NCBI GenBank assembly: GCA_002118135.1
Contig: BDIU01000135.1
Location: 186,001 to 250,000, forward strand
DNA length: 64,000 bases
Source of the DNA: Trebouxia sp. TZW2008
Taxonomy: Eukaryota > Chlorophyta > Trebouxiophyceae > Trebouxiales > Trebouxiaceae
Direction of reading: 5' to 3'
Both the position numbers and the translations under genes were made by a program. Shown in pieces: positions 36,061 through 55,884 of this stretch (positions are counted from its first letter, which is position 1; each line of letters starts with the position of its first letter). The notes under the pieces were generated by a model. It did not search any database. It worked only from the letters and a program-made list of their open reading frames with translations, and was not told where the DNA came from.

Positions 36061-37418
36061 TCACGTCTGCGCTGATGCCTCTGAGTTCTGAGTGCTGAAT
36101 CGTGTTGTCTGAGTTGACACGGGGGAGTCATCGAGCTCTTCGACTTTGCCGCTGTCAGATAAGAACAGCTGAGCCATTCTTTCCATTGCTTCACACACTT
36201 CAGCTGCTTCCTCGTCCTCATACCTGTAACAGTCACATGCACAATGTTATGTATGTTCCATTTTGCACACTCCAAAGAAAGAGTCATGAACTGTGGTGCA
36301 CTGTAAAACACTTGGTTGAAAATGGTGGCAGCAACAAGGTGATGTTACTGCAGTTGGCTGATTATGAGCCTCACTTGACTTAACACTTGACTTCTCTTTC
36401 TTTTTCTTTTCTTTCTTTTCCTTTTCCTTTTTTTTTCCTTTTCTTAATTGCAGGAGCAAATGTATGGCAAAACACATTGTTGCCAGCACAATAGCTGTCT
36501 TGCTGATGAGCAACATGCAGCAACTGTTTACAAATGACGCACACCAACTATTGGCAACATCCTTCTTGTTTGCACTCAAACGGTGAGAATGCTGAAGTGC
36601 ACATGAGCAGAATGTGCTGTAGTGTCTTCAGGCAAGGAATTGTGTATATGCATCTCAATGTGCAATGGGTCGTGTACATAAATTTCAGTGTCTGTGCTGT
36701 GTCAGATGTACACTCTTCAATATCCCCGACCGTGCAGTGTATTTGCAGTGCAGGGCGATCACTAATGCATTGAAGCAAGGTGTCGAGTTCTGTGAGGTAG
36801 GCAAAAGGGAGCAAGGAAAAAGCATCTTGCACAGCAGAACACACCCGGTCTTCAAGGTGGTGGGTGCTTGCAGCTCCCAAAGCACTGTGCGCCCCTCCTC
36901 GATCTCAGCCTGCCACACAGCAACATTCCCTCAATCACTCATTTCTGGTTTGTATCTTACCACAGCATTCCCTCAGTCATTCATTTCTTTGACATTCTTG
37001 CTTTCCTTGAATGAAAGTGCATTCCAGCCAGATTGCAATCGGCCATCCCCTCAATCATATTGTTCCTTTGAGTTTGAAGGTGCACTGCAGCCAGATTGCA
37101 ACCAGCCAAAGCCTTATGCGTTGAGTCAACGCAATCGCTTAAGCTATACAATCTGTGAGCGTTGCTTTCAGAAAACACATCACACAGCTTGCTATTTGAT
37201 CAAAGGAAGGAACCTGACTCAGCATGGAGTATGAGGCCTGCAGATGTGCCTTTGACTCTTGTGGCTCCACGCAGAGCAGAACAGCAGCAACAAAAGTAGC
37301 ATCAGCACCAGAAGGAATATGGCATGCCAACAGCGTGTCTCCGGTACTTTTTGCTTGCATACCAGCATGAAGGTGCGCTTCTGGCATTGCAAATATGCAC
37401 AATAGCCAGCACAAAGGT

Positions 37419-37449
<31 letters not shown>

Positions 37450-40297
37450 CGACCACTACCAACCAAGTCAACAGCAAGCCGTGCTGAAAGCATACCAGCA
37501 TGAGGATGGCCTCTGCAAGGGCTGTGCGCACAGCATCGTCAACTTCCTTGGATTGGCCAACTCCGCAAAGCTGACTCAGCACCTGCTCAAGCTGATCCTT
37601 CTTCCCCAGAATCTGCTGCAAGGTGCCATCTTGCTGCAACAAAACATCAAAAGCTGTCAGTAAAGTGTTGCAGTTCTTCAAGTCCTAGCAGCTGCCCAAG
37701 CTGAGCCTTCTGCCCCAAAGTCTGCTGCAACGTGCTGTAATACTGCAGCAGCAAACACAAGATATCGCAAACTAGTTGCTTTGTGATAGTGCTCAGCAGG
37801 ACTTCATCTCTGCTGCACATTGACATCTGCTGCAACATTTTCAATTCTAGCAAGACTTCACCTCTGTGGGTAATTGCTATATGGCATGACACTTCAAACA
37901 AGGCAAAAAACGCACGCACGCGCGCACGCACGCGCACACACACACACACACACAGCAGCGACAACAAGTCAGCAGTTTCAGCACTGAAGAACAACCGTCA
38001 AGACAGCAGACCGATACAGCGCTCTCAGCACATTTGTGGACTTCAGCTCAGCCCAAGTTGCATCAGATGCAACCAAACAGACATTGATGGGCATAAAAGA
38101 AAATACAACGAAGCAAGCAGCTTTAGTATGTTCTGCATCTTAGCAGGATCTCCTGAAGGCAGGCCAAGCACCCTTGTTTTGAGGCCAAATTGCAGTGCTT
38201 GTGTGATTGCAAATTGAAGGCGCTGGCAGTTGTGCAGGAAAGGAAGCAATTCCACACTGATGAGCAGACAGCTTTGTTGTGGGATAACAGAAAGGTACCC
38301 CAGCGCTAAAGCAGCAATTCCTGAAGGCAGCTGAGCAGCCTTGTCTTCTGATCACACCAGCAATGCTGCACCGATGTGTGCATAAATTTATGATCGCTCA
38401 AGCAGCAATTTTTGATACGTGGACTATTGTCATGCATGATGCAGCAAGTCAAGAGTGTAGCAGAGCTACAGCGCAACTGTCTCAGGTGAAAGCTCAGGTA
38501 CCATAGCAAATTTCAGAAGGCAGCCGAGCAGCCTTGTCTTCTGAGCAAGTTTGCAGACTTGAGCTGATGTTTGGATTGATGTCTTGGCGCTAAAGCAGTA
38601 GGATTTGATGCGTGAGAACTCAGAGTCATGGAGCAACTGAAAAGTACCTCAGCAGTGAAACAGCAATTCCTGAAGGCAGCTGAGCAGCCTTGTCTCCTCA
38701 GCAAGTTTGTAGACCTGAGCTGTGCCACGAGAGCTTCTATGAACCCTCTGCCAGGCTCTAGAAGCATTGCTCTGCCTGGCTTGAGCCGTGTGACATTTGT
38801 CAGGATTGCTGCTATGTGTTCGTACTTGTCGGGCTGTTCTGGCTTTGTACCACGCATGAACAGCTTCAACAAAACTGCCCTGCAGCATAGTCTTGTACAC
38901 ATCATGTATAGGGCTACAGGGAAGGCAAGACCAACCAGGCATTGGAATCCAGAAACAACAGCTTGCCTCAAGTTTTCTGCTTTTGCTGTTTGTTTCATGC
39001 TTGTCGGTGGGCAAAGATGCTTGTGTGAGAAATGATGGTGGGTGACACATAAGCTTAGATGATATGGTGAGGCAACGTCGCTGATGAGAATATGCTGTTT
39101 GCAAATCAGGGTCTAGCGGTCAACACAGCTTCTTCAAACTGATGACATGCCCACATGCATCATACAGCCATCAAAGGTATATTGTTCCAAGGTACCACAG
39201 ACACTGCTGTAAAGCTGCAAGCGCTGTGTGGGCATGTGAAGGTAGAACAATGACACCGCAAATTCATTTCTGCTCAATTATGCATGGACTCAAATGTGCT
39301 TGCTGATACGTCATACCAGTCACAACATGTCCAGCTGAAATGCGTGCAGCATTCAAAGATTAAACGCGTACACATACAACCCTGGACGTTACAAGCAATA
39401 CAAAAGCTGCATCAATATGAGCAAAGCGTGAAATTCACACATGGGCACCACCTGGTAGCAGTAGAAACCAAAAGCAAACAAGAAAGCCTGCTCGTCTTGG
39501 CGTCAATCAGAGAAAACCCAATCAATACAACATGCTTCCCCATAGATTCAAATTGGGGGCCATACGGGGTTGGGGGCAAAGCTGATGGCAGTACCTACAT
39601 GTTGAAGCCTTCTCGTATTCCTTGGCCCAGCTGTAACAACTGCTGAGATCCTTGCTCCAGGGTTGTCACATTTGCCAAAAGCATCATCAGCAGGTCATCA
39701 TGCTGACACGCGCCGTCCATGATGTAGTCAACAGCTCTTGCTATGATGTTCAGGTCAATCAATTGCTGCATGACTGCAGTATCCTGTAACAATCAGGTCA
39801 AATTGCACAAGTTAGGTACTGCCCTGCATAGCTGTTATATCTTGGGCAAAGGAGTGTCAACAGACATCGACCATTGCCACATTCAAGGCATATGGAAGGG
39901 CCGCAGCAATTTGTTACAGGTCAAAAGCATTGTCCTTTCACAGCTTGTGGACCACAGAGTCGATGTCGACATATCCTACCTGACATAGGTTCACAATTGA
40001 GGTGATGGCTGACTTCTGGATTTTGTCCTGGTCAGAAATTAGTTTTAACAGCTCTGGCAGCAGTTGCTGAGACCGCTGTGTCAGTTTCGTTACGCCGCTG
40101 GGGTCGCCTGTCAAGCCTTTGACCAGATCTGCTGCCATTTGCCGGACCTGCACCAATCTCGCAACATTGTAGCACGCTGTTGCCACGTTTCGTAGCGCGC
40201 AAGCTCAGACAAATCTGCAAGAAAGCAGCGCACTCGCCTCTGGCCGGTCATTTCTGAGGAAGCTGAGCAGCTCGTCAACGCCGTCGTCTGCCGTCAT
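36061..40297 (-). CDS. HGH1-family armadillo-like protein
   Basis: Seven exons: 40238..40297, 39980..40147, 39599..39783, 38648..38879, 37496..37633, 36845..36909, 36061..36223; 336 residues, all phases consistent. Armadillo/HEAT-like helices run from NDRPE|VRQMAADLVKGLTG to the end. Diagnostic blocks are KYEHIAAILTNVTRL with GRAMLLEPGRGFIEAL, RRQGCSAAFRNCCF, LQAPTTLKTG and YEDEEAAEVCEAMERM, the order seen in eukaryotic HGH1/FAM203 (usual length 340-390). HGH1 assists eEF2 folding in yeast, so a cytosolic chaperone-adaptor role is expected. Intron 1 is GC-AG (GAG|GCGAGT). Intron 4 (37634..38647) holds copies of exon 4's end and exon 5's start. It is head to head with the ribosomal protein L1 gene, 190 bp apart. 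Confidence 0.87.
36390..36445. repeat. Polypyrimidine tract (plus strand)
   Basis: An almost pure C/T run of about 56 bp in intron 6 of the HGH1 gene; it is purine-rich on the transcribed RNA, so it is not a splice-acceptor tract for that gene. Confidence 0.9.
37685..37755 (-). repeat. Copy of HGH1 exon 5 start with acceptor
   Basis: It reads TLQQTLGQKAQLGQLLG against TLQQILGKKDQLEQVLS in the true exon (37496..37633) and keeps a CTGCAG acceptor; it lies 110 bp upstream of the true acceptor in the direction of transcription. Confidence 0.85.
37911..37954. repeat. Alternating purine-pyrimidine (CG/CA) tract
   Basis: CGCACG units run into (CA)n with no break, 44 bp, a sequence type that can adopt Z-DNA. 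It lies in intron 4 of the HGH1 gene. Confidence 0.9.
38140..38560 (-). repeat. Decayed tandem copies of HGH1 exon 4 donor edge
   Basis: The true exon end encodes RRQGCSAAFRNCC (GAAGGCAGC at 38672 on the plus strand). Equivalent bases recur at 38516, 38323 and 38153, spacings 156, 193 and 170 bp. The second copy still reads IRRQGCSAAFRNCCF. Confidence 0.9.
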
Positions 40298-40487
40298 TAT
40301 GTAATAGCAGCAGGGCCCGCAGGGTTGAACGCTGTCGCCTGTCCGCTGGCAACATGCAACGTTCAGGTTTGTGTCTCCGCAAGCGTCTCCGAAACGCCAG
40401 CCCTAGCATGAAACCCTAACAGCCTATCCTTCGCACTGCACAGCCTTGCACAGAGTTGCCCCTCTTGTTTCTGCCAGGACGGCAAGG
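40298..40487. promoter_or_regulatory. Shared 190-bp divergent promoter region (HGH1 / L1)
   Basis: The two start codons point away from each other across 190 bp, so both transcription starts must lie here or in overlapping 5' leaders. No TATA box is evident. Co-regulation is an inference from spacing only. Confidence 0.55.
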
Positions 40488-42747
40488 ATGGCAGCTTTCG
40501 GCTGCCTGCAGCACGCGCCATGCGTGACGCGCGCTCAAGGTGCACATTGCCATGCAAGCAGATCAGCGTCAGCCCTCCTACTGCCAGCCCCTTTCACGCA
40601 TAGACAGCCAGCTCACACAGCATTCGTACAGCCGCGCAGGTGCTGTATAGCCCAAGCAGCAGCATCGACATGGGACATTCCCAGCGTAGCCGAAGAAAGC
40701 ACTCATAATCCCGCGCCAGCTTCAGCGCCACCTCAGGGTCAGCCAGTAGGAAGGAAAAAGTCTCGCAGGTTCACAGATATGAAGAGCAGAGTCCCGCTCA
40801 AAGTCGTGCACAGCCCTCCCCTTGAAGCTATCAACTACGCACTTGGCACAGCGTCGTTGAAGTTCACAGAAACGTGTGAAGTACATATCAAACTGAACAT
40901 ACAGACCAAATACGCTGATCAGCAGCTTCGAGCCACAGTCAACTTGCCTAAGGGCACAGGCAAGGAGCTCAAAGTAGCGGTTTTGTGTCAAGGAGACAAT
41001 GTTGGCATTGCCAAGAGCGCTGGGGCAGACCACGTCGGTGGCGAGGATCTCATAGAAGAGATGAGCGGTGGCATGCTTGACTTTGACAAGCTTGTTGCCA
41101 CCCCTGACATGATGCCTAAGGTTGCAAAGCTTGGGCGATTACTTGGTCCCAGGGGTCTCATGCCCAACCCCAAAGCCGGGACAGTCACAGCAGATGTAGC
41201 TGCGGTAAATGCGCCATCTCAGCCTGTCTTATGTGGCTCAAACACAATGCCATTTTGTTCCTGTCCTATTAGTGCAGCATTGGCTAACTGCATTGCAATT
41301 TTGAGTCATTACACTTCTCCCTCATATGACACTAGTATTGACACCTGAAGCTGCAATGGCACACATTCACATCTGGTTGCATTGTGTTGTTTGGCCAGTG
41401 CTCTGCGCTGCAACAGTCATCGGCCAGTGCTCTGCGCTGCAACAGTCATCGGCCAGTGCTCTGCGCTGCAACAGTCATCGGCACTTCAGCAGCTGATCGA
41501 CGCAACGCCACAAACACAAACAGTTGCAACTCAGCGTTCTACTCAGCATCATGCACCTCTTCTTTGGCTAACTGTTATGTGCATGGTCAACATGACACAC
41601 ATGCGATGTCCTCGTATCCTGCTGCGATAACAGCCTGACGCACCAGAATCTGTGCCACACACATAGCGATATGCGCCAGAAAGTGTAATTTGTCATCATG
41701 GTCATCATCACATACTGCAGATTATGAGGCTGAAATGAGAATGTGTGCAGGCTCGCAATCTGCTGTGCTTTGCCAAGTCACAGCTGCAAAGCTTTGCTTC
41801 CTGCTCCTATGACACAGTACATTGGTTGACTGGAGCAAATTGTCTGCTGGCCCACCAATTATGTGCATTTGGAGAACATGCCAGCTGCAACATCTGCATT
41901 CCTGCTACGTTGTTTAGGCAGCATGACAAAAATTGGAACAATTATACGCAGGCAGTGAAGGACTTCAAAGGAGGCAAAGTAGAATACAGAGCAGACAAGG
42001 GCGGTAATGTCCACGTGGCCTTTGGCAGAGCAGACTTCAAGCCAGAGGACTTGATGATCAACCTCAAGGCCGTGCAGGTAATTGACTTTTTGCAGATGTC
42101 TGTACATGCAGACAAGCTGTCAGTAGGCAACTGTGATGAGATCTGCATTGAGCAGTTGCTTTGACACTGCCCTCCTGCAGCAGCCATTCATGCACACGAC
42201 CTGTCAGACGCTGTTGTCAAATCACAAATTTGGCAGACGGCGTGACGCTGCTGCTTGACTCTCTGCTTACTTTTGCAGCAGTCAGTCTTGCAAACAATCT
42301 GTCAGGTGCTGTTGTTGAGTCACACATCAAGCAATTAATATGACGCTGTTGCCTGACAACATGTCAGGTGGCTATGCATTGAATAGGTGGCAGAGTGCTG
42401 CTTGTCATTCTGCTGACTTTCTGCAGCAGCCGTTCATGCACACAGGCTTTTGTTGAGTTATGCATTGAGCCGTCAATGTGATTTTGCTGCTGGTTACTCT
42501 GCTGAATTTTTGAAGGAGGTGATCAATGCAAACAATCTATCAGGCGCTGTGGTTGATTTCTGCATTGAACAGGTACAACGCTGCTGCTTGACATCTGCTT
42601 GACGCTGTACAGGAGTCTATTGATGCCAACAAGCCATCAGGAGCCAAGGGCGTCTTCTGGAAAACAGTTACAGTATGCACAACTATGGGACCTGGCGTTA
42701 GGGTCAGCTACCCTGCTCTACGAGACTATGCCACTGCCGAGGAGTGA
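40488..42747 (+). CDS. rplA: Plastid ribosomal protein L1
   Basis: Three exons in phase 0: 40488..41204, 41952..42077, 42613..42747; 325 residues against about 230 in bacteria. The excess is an N-terminal transit peptide rich in A, S, R and H (residues 1 to about 70). The L1 domain shows [50 protein letters not shown] and the signature [15 protein letters not shown]. Exon 2 adds [16 protein letters not shown], and exon 3 the tail [17 protein letters not shown]. The protein belongs to the L1 stalk of the large plastid ribosomal subunit. A TTG 42 bp upstream is in frame but ATG at 40488 is the natural start. Intron 1 holds a 29-bp tandem repeat; intron 2 holds five decayed copies of the start of exon 3. 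Confidence 0.93.
41393..41479. repeat. 29-bp tandem repeat, three perfect units
   Basis: Units at 41393..41421, 41422..41450 and 41451..41479, each beginning GGCCAGTGCTCTGCGCTGCA, identical to one another. It lies in intron 1 of the L1 gene. Confidence 0.93.
42180..42560 (+). repeat. Decayed copies of L1 exon 3 start with acceptor
   Basis: The true acceptor ends at 42612 and the exon starts GAGTCTATTGATGCCAACAA. Related segments, mostly after an AG acceptor, start at 42180, 42279, about 42367, 42427 and 42516. The last (GAGGTGATCAATGCAAACAA) matches best. Between them the intron part (GACGCTGCTGCTTGAC) also repeats. Confidence 0.8.
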
Positions 42748-43259
42748 TCTCTCATCTTCTTTGGTTCCAACAACTGACTACATCAATCACCTTCACAAAG
42801 CAGCAAAATTGCCAATTGCAACCCTGTTCATCTGATTTCAATTGCCTCATGCGCTTCCTCCAGTTTTGAGCCCTAGACTTCACTTCACAACTGAGTAGAG
42901 CTCTTCCGAAGCTTCACGAGATTTGCAAAATGAACCTGTGTACATGATTGCTGACACTCCTTTTGTTGATTTGCTGTTCTGATTGCATGGACAATATAAT
43001 TCAGCAGCACTTCCAACCTCACGTTTGGCTGTGTAGCATCACATTGTGGCTGTAAACGAGTGCACTGCAGCAATGCACTAGGTGGAACACGCATGCAAAG
43101 TGGCAAACAGTCACAAGCATGTCACGCTGGTCAGCACTGCAGCAACTGATGGCGTTCAAGAGTGCGATTGTGATGAAAGCTAGCGACCATGAAGCAGTGA
43201 CTGACTCAAATGCCACAAGATGGGTGTGCAAATAGTTGAACATTCGAGCATACAGAATG
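42748..43259. other. Convergent 3' flanks of L1 and DUF300 genes
   Basis: 512 bp between the two stop codons. A TGTAA lies on the plus strand at about 43050, beyond the L1 stop; the two 3' UTRs may overlap. No coding exon. Confidence 0.5.
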
Positions 43260-50993
<7,734 letters not shown>

Positions 50994-51872
50994 AAGTCGC
51001 GAATAAAGTCGCTGTGCGTTGTGGTTGTACAACCAGTTTGTACGCGTTTACAGCAAAGCGCAAAGGCTCATGCAATGCCCCGGCCTTGACTAGGTGCTGG
51101 CTGCTTAAGCGAATGTATACAGGCTAAGAGCGCACGCAACAAAGCTTATGATCAGACAATAAATCAGTCGAGGCACCTCGCTCTGGCTACCAGCTAGCAG
51201 GGGGAGACAGTGTCATTAGTAAACCCAGCTATCTACCTGCATCAGGCAATGTAAGATGACGCGTGTCATCATTGTACATGGCTGCCGCAAGCTCTTGCGC
51301 TATTTTAGGCATGGCTTCAGTGCTCAAAATCCAGAGAAGCTCACTGTCGTCATGCCATAACCGCTGCATAGCAGCTTGCTGCATGCTGCTTTTCAATCAT
51401 TTCTGCCATGTGCTCAATGTCGAGGTTGGCCTCGAAATTTTTGAGAAAGCTCATAGACATGAATTGGTGCCCAACTAAGGGGAAGCGCAATGTTGTTTGC
51501 ATCTGCTGGTCACAGTCAAACGCAGCATGTAGCTCTGCAAGAGAGCTAAATAGCAACCCATCATGCATTTCTATGGGATGCTGGCCATGTTGAAGTCATG
51601 ACTAAGCGCGATTGCTTGTGCAGAAAAGGCTGACGAGTGTCCAATTGGATTGATAGCGCTACTGTGGAACATGCATGGGGCTGAATTAGTAGGTTCTTGA
51701 TTGATCAGTCCTGGCACCAATTTTACAAAATCGAATTGTCTGCAAACGCTGGACTGACTGACAATCAGTCACTTCTAGTCTTGCATCGCTTTGGCTGACC
51801 ACCACACATGCGAGCATTGATCCAGCCGATGTCAGACGCCTTCCTGCGTGACCAATGCGCCGGTGAAGGAGC
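50994..51872. other. Divergent upstream region, DUF300 / small ORF
   Basis: This holds the promoter side of the DUF300 gene. A minus-strand frame at 51350..51568 (72 codons, MHDGLLFSSLAELHAAFDCD start) looks protein-like but has no known relative and may be a stray exon or chance. Confidence 0.4.
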
Positions 51873-52283
51873 ATGAGAAAGCCGTGTTCTGTTGAGGATC
51901 CCTTCAGCTGGTCCTTGAGAGTTACTGCAATCGACAGATGCTCCACCTTTGGCAACGCTGTGTATCTTTCGGAAGCCAAAAGAGCAGGACCAGACCGTAG
52001 TGAAGATGGTGGCGTTCGAATTATCACGTCAGGTCAAGGCAAATGGCAGCAGGTCATTCATGTGCCACTCACACCAAAGTATGACTTTCCCAGACATGTT
52101 TTAGGGTTGGTGTCTCGGCATGTCTCAGAACCTAGACATTATGACTATGAAGTAAAGGTGATTGCCAGTCAAGGTGCTGACTATACCCATTACACCTTGC
52201 ATACCAGCAATTTGCTGGACAGATTGTCAAATGCTTTGACTTTCTTCTACTTCACAAACTTCAAGCCCAGAACAGATTTCTGA
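51873..52283 (+). CDS. Hypothetical protein, 136 residues
   Basis: An intronless open frame from ATG at 51873 to TGA. The composition is protein-like (SGQGKWQQVIHVPLTPKYDF, SRHVSEPRHYDYEVKVIASQ), ending KPRTDF, with no signal peptide or membrane segment. I do not recognise the family. It may be a single-exon gene or the last exon of a longer one. It runs away from the DUF300 gene, 880 bp upstream of it. Confidence 0.45.
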   Translation: MRKPCSVEDPFSWSLRVTAIDRCSTFGNAVYLSEAKRAGPDRSEDGGVRIITSGQGKWQQVIHVPLTPKYDFPRHVLGLVSRHVSEPRHYDYEVKVIASQGADYTHYTLHTSNLLDRLSNALTFFYFTNFKPRTDF

Positions 52284-54198
52284 GTGGCGTCCACCTGCAA
52301 CTGTATCATGTAGCATGTGCTCAAGCAGCAAATGTCTGAAAGCTGTGTAGCAGGGCTACGCCTGCCACAATACCGGGGCAGAATGTCATGGAGCCTGTGA
52401 TGTGAAAGCAGAAGCACAGCAGATCTGAAACAAGCCAGCGAGCATTTGACAACCCCACAGGTTGAACCATGGCAGCCATTTGTTATGCCAATTTGACTTG
52501 CATCAGAGCCAATATAAGGCCCTCTCAGGAGCAGTGGCCACAAGCTAGCAAGCAGAACGCTTCTTGAGGAAGCTTCATTGAGGCAAAGTGCACATTCTTT
52601 CACACCGGCCTGCTGCCAGACACTCGCCTGCATTTGCTGTCCAGAAGCAGTAACATCTTTATCTGATGTTTGCTGCTCTTATAATTAGCTCCAACCTTAT
52701 GTTTTTCAACATGTCTGTCAACAAGGCGCGCAGTGTTGAGCGCGATGTATTTTGCAAGCAAGAAGGGCTATTGTGGGCTGAACACTCAGCAAGCGGTTCA
52801 GACAATGCTGTCAAATACACATCGTTTAGCTTAGATTTGTCATGCACGCACTTAAGCTAGCAGATAAGGTTATTGGGCAAGCTGATTATTCTCCGCTGTT
52901 CAGCTATGGAGAAAGTGAAGAAAGTTGACTTAGACAGGCATGACAACTTGGCCTGCATGAGTGAAGCAGTCCAGGACTATTCTTTGCTGTTCATCTGTAC
53001 ACCTTGCAGAGCCCCATGCAACCTGAGTGTGCAACCAAAGCAGGAGAATGATTGCTCACCCTGCCCAAAGGGCTCTTGTGTCTTGAAGAGGAGCTGCTTG
53101 ATCATGCACCTGCCACCATTGTGTCATTCAAAGTTTTGTGCTTACAGTCCTTGCTTGGCTACACAAGCCTGCTTCTGAATCAAGCAGTGTGCTATACGGG
53201 CTGGAGATACTTGTTAGTGATGAGCACAATCCTGCAGACAGGCTTGTTGCCAGTTGCTGCAATTGCAGAAGCGAGCTGGCTGCAGCTAAATACCACGCCA
53301 TACATGACTCCAACTTCATTGGAACCAGTTGCAAAACAATAACAGGTGTGTTTATGCAATGCTGCTTTGCCATGACCGTCCTCGTATGTCAGCAGTATGA
53401 TCATGGTATGAGGAGGCGACATGGCACTGAACTAGAGCTATGCATTTGTTTTGCATGGCTCGAGGCATGCTGCTCTGCCAACAAATGCGCCGATTGAGCT
53501 TTGAATATGCAGCTTGCAAGCTTTCTAAACAATTTGACTGGAAAAAGCACAGAAGCGCAGTGATAGAATGTCAAAGTCTTTTATTACAGCACTGGCATTG
53601 AACATGCACAGCATTTGTAGATTCAGCACTCACTGGGGTATGTACTTCGGAATTTACTACAACCTACAGAGTAACCACTCATGTCAAAGCTCATTGACTA
53701 TGCCTTATGCTATAACACTGATACAGCATGTTTGGAGAAACAGCACAACCGAAACAACCTGCTGCAACACTGTACATCTAGTTTGTCATTCAGCTCATGG
53801 TCAACGCTACAGCCTGTCAGAAGACGCTAGTTCTCAGCATAACCAACCACCACCATTTAGGATTGTCAAACTCAAAAGGATCACAAGGAAAAAGGTCACA
53901 AGGGTTGGGATTGTAGGTCAGGCTAGGATTGAAAAGGGAGAACAGCAGAGGCATCTGAAGATGCTTGCCCTTTCTGAACTGCAGAGCTAGACGTCAAGCA
54001 TTACTGCGCGCATAAACAATAGTCTCAGGCCCTAACCTAAGCACACTGTTTATGCCTGTCTAGCTGCATTATGACTGTCCAGCTGCATATATGACAGTGA
54101 CAATATACAGTACAAACACCATCTATGACAGAGGTCAGCAACTGGGCAACACAGCTGAAGGTCAGGTGAAGGAGTCAGATGTTGTGTGACAGATGGGC
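52284..54198. other. Intergenic, 1.9 kb, no gene recognised
   Basis: Overlapping open frames on both strands at 53052..53497 show no family motif. The stretch ends in the 3' flank of the KASIII gene. Confidence 0.5.
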
Positions 54199-55309
54199 TT
54201 AGTACCATCGCATGACAGTCGCTGCGGCCGTCATGCCTCCACCAACTGTCACCAGGACCAAGCGTGAGCCGCGCTGTATCCTGCCTTGCATGAGAGCATC
54301 ATGCAATGTGACTGGAATGGACGCTGCAGCTGTGTTACCGTACTTCTCCACTGTGTAATGTAGCTTGCCTGTGTCAATGCCTAGCTGAGTAGCGCAGTAG
54401 TCAACCATGACACGGTTGGCCTGGTGGAAGATGAACAGATCAATGTCTGATGCCTCCAAATTGGCCTTTGCCAGGACTGCAGGTACCAGTTTGGGGATTG
54501 TGGTTGTGACATACTTCCAGACTGCTTTGCCGTCCATTCTGAAGTAGTGCTGACGCCCTGTAAGAGTGTCCTGTGATGCTGGCAGATGCAGGCCTCCTGC
54601 TGGCACCTTGATGATGTCGTGTAGCTCGCCGCTGGCCATAAGTTCTGATGCTAGGATGCCGTAGCCTGCTGGCACTCTGCCCAGAATGACAGCACCAGCT
54701 GCGTCGCCGAAGAAAACGCTGGAAGTTCGATCCTCGAAGTCCAGCAGCTTTGAGAAGGTGTCTGCGCCGATGACCAGAGCCTTGCCGTTCGGACAACATA
54801 GGTTGAACATGCTGTGAGCTACTGTGAGAGAGTAGATGAAACCAGAGCAGACTGCTGAGACGTCGAACGCTGGAGCTGGAGGAAGGCCAAGCTTGTCTTG
54901 AACATGACACGCAGTGCTGCAGGCAACAGGGGAAACCGTCAGGCACTGCATCTGCATTGTTTGCAGGATGCTACGTCAGGAGTTTGACCAGCAAACGCTG
55001 ACGGGGCTGGTGCAAGCTGGCTCACCTAGGCAGTATCCAATCTGGAGTCGACGTGCCGAGAACCGTCAAAGAAATGTCCTGAACTGTAAGCTGGGCATTC
55101 TCGATTGCATCTGCTGCTGCCCAGGATGCTAGATCTGATGTGCAAGTGTTGGGACCGACGTATCGACGCTCCTTGATACCAGTGCGGGACACAATCCACT
55201 GAGCAGTAGTGTTGACACAGCGCTCGATGTCCTCGTTTGTCACCCGGCGTGTGGGCAGGTACGAGCCAATGCCAACGATACCGACGTTCTGAGCTGCGTC
55301 GGTGGCCAT
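54199..55309 (-). CDS. fabH: 3-oxoacyl-ACP synthase III (KASIII)
   Basis: Two exons, 55026..55309 and 54199..54916, joined in phase 2; 333 residues from ATG at 55309 against 317 in E. coli. The catalytic triad is visible: Cys118 in FDVSAVCSGF, His259 in LFIFHQANRVM and Asn289 in KYGNTAAASIP. It also has GIGSYLPTRRVTNEDIE, TGIKERRY, STPDWILPSTACHVQ, VFFGDAAGAVIL and the end GGGMTAAATVMRWY. The enzyme condenses acetyl-CoA with malonyl-ACP to start plastid fatty-acid synthesis. The reading frame stays open upstream to 55480 with a transit-peptide-like segment (AARPAAHTFRLCVHA) but without an ATG, so the real start is probably in an unfound 5' exon. It diverges from the acyltransferase gene. Confidence 0.92.
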
Positions 55310-55884
55310 GGCGTGCACACACAAGCGGAAAGTGTGAGCAGCCGGCCTTGCTGCAAGCTCTTTTGGGGCGTTGCCCGGTTGTGATTCAGCCACTGGCGAA
55401 AAGGCAAACTTCAAAACCCCGGGCAGCGGCCGCTTCCACTTTCCTCCGCCCTTCGCCCTTCGCCTACTGACACGTTGCAATCCTCAGCCGATGATGATAA
55501 TCTTTCCTCCCACGTGGTTGATCTTATCGCATGTGAGCTTATTATTGATCGATTACTGCGATATTGATGGAATAAATGGTTGATACGAGTTCCTGTGAGC
55601 AGCGCCCTTTGGCTGTGAGCTGGCAGATGAGTCACCGCAAGTCGCCTCGAAGAGCGCCGAGCTGTGCAGATCGAGCTTTGGCTGGCTTGCGGCCGACTGC
55701 CGTGCTTGCGGCTTGACTACCGCACTGACTGCGCCCAATTAGTTGACTGCGCTGCAGAAGGGTGACACGTTGGGCCTGACAGGTGCGACTTTGCTGCAGA
55801 GCTTCTCTGGCTGTTGCTATGCAGTGCTGCTGTGGCTCGTCATGAGAGTTATCACCACTTCTGCAGGCCTGTGCTCGCTTGGCG
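55310..55884. promoter_or_regulatory. Divergent region between KASIII and acyltransferase genes
   Basis: 575 bp separate the two start codons. The left 170 bp are open in the KASIII frame and probably code for its transit peptide. No TATA box or clear element can be named. Confidence 0.45.

Noticed and set aside
51350..51568. 72-codon minus-strand frame as a separate gene
   Set aside because: Protein-like composition only; no homologue recognised, stop just upstream of its ATG, and no partner exon found. Mentioned in the region entry instead.
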